Source of the DNA: Amoebophrya sp. A120
Lineage: Eukaryota; Sar; Dinophyceae; Syndiniales; Amoebophryaceae
Reading direction: 5' to 3'
DNA: 64,000 nt
Assembly: GCA_905178155.1 (NCBI GenBank)
Contig: CAJINV010000012.1
Location: 62,001 to 126,000, forward strand
Position numbers and translations under genes: made by a program. The notes below the pieces were generated by a model that was not told where the DNA came from, searched no databases, and saw nothing but the letters and a program-made list of their open reading frames with translations. Below, one piece after another: positions 63,556-64,000 of this stretch. Each line of letters starts with the position of its first letter. The first letter of the stretch is position 1.

Positions 63556-64000
63556 ACAATAAACAAAACCACGGACGCACCAGATAAGTACACGAGGTGG
63601 ATGTCAAGAAGAAAACATCAAGACGGGGGCTTTCACAAAAACCAGGAGTAAACGTCGAAAGCTTTCATCCCGTTCAAGCAAATTTATGAAGCTGCAAAGA
63701 AAACGCAATACAAAACAGGAGAACGCCTACAACGAATAGGAGAAAGATAACATGTGGTCGTGGTAATGCAAGATAAAAACCGTTGTAAACTGATGAGAAG
63801 CTACTAGTACTAGCAGCTTCACCTTCAGCTCATCGAAGACGTAGAACAGAAGGGGTTGCGTATGTCATCTGTGTGACGAGGGGCCCGGGGGACAAATAAA
63901 TCAACGCCGTTGATGCGCAGGTCAGTAGAATGATATTGCAATCTAGCAGTAGTAGATGTTGGGAAATAATTGTGACTAAAGTGCTGATGTGTGAGATAGC
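63556..64000. other. Upstream flank of the DUF268 gene
   Basis: No supported gene or repeat in this AT-rich end of the window. Confidence 0.45.

Overview
The window reads as nuclear DNA of an alveolate protist. The best guess is a syndinian dinoflagellate such as Amoebophrya, whose genomes are known for invasive introns with inverted-repeat ends. That assignment is an inference from intron style; no rRNA or organelle marker is present. Every gene I can recognise lies on the minus strand, so the 64 kb behaves as one unidirectional gene cluster.

The dominant feature is a set of 47 short interspersed elements (mostly 116-360 bp), nearly all inside coding sequences. Each starts TAT or a close variant, ends ATA, has terminal inverted repeats, and is flanked by a 5-bp direct repeat (identical in about 30 of 47). 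Removing an element plus one copy of its 5-bp repeat restores the reading frame. Checked exon by exon, this gives totals divisible by three for the glutathione transferase (337 aa), the DUF285 secreted protein (770 aa), a basic protein (632 aa), the DUF1653 protein (259 aa), RPS19 (161 aa), the ZNF598/Hel2-like protein (1202 aa), a secreted protein (370 aa) and the DUF268 membrane protein (1332 aa). They are therefore introner-type introns with non-GT-AG boundaries. At least two genes also carry ordinary GT-AG introns.

Layout, left to right: a Nu/Ure2p-type glutathione transferase (0.4-3.5 kb, 8 introners); a secreted BspA-like DUF285 protein (5.7-9.1 kb, 5); an unknown basic protein (10.5-13.2 kb, 3); three small unknown ORFs (13.2-15.7 kb), two with N-terminal hydrophobic signals; a DUF1653 protein (16.8-17.8 kb, 1); ribosomal protein S19 (19.5-20.6 kb, 2); a large SANT/coiled-coil/RING/C2H2 protein of the ribosome-collision ligase family (21.7-34.9 kb, 9). 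One introner of that last gene has been invaded by a 7.2-kb LINE with endonuclease and reverse transcriptase.

From 36 to 49 kb lies a repeat-rich, gene-poor block with near-identical direct repeats, a 14-bp satellite, a GC-rich insertion and a 132-bp assembly gap; only one likely secreted-protein gene (37.7-38.5 kb) sits there. From 49.5 to 63.6 kb come a secreted unknown protein (one introner carries a truncated copy of the LINE), a MORN-repeat protein (one introner swollen by a GC-rich palindromic insertion), and a 1332-aa type II membrane protein ending in a DUF268 domain and interrupted by 12 introners, two of them stacked at one target site.

The genes do not form an obvious pathway; they are a housekeeping and secretory mix linked by shared orientation and heavy introner load. 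The strongest lead is the introner system itself: many families with different termini but the same TAT...ATA ends, the same 5-bp target duplication and a shared internal motif.
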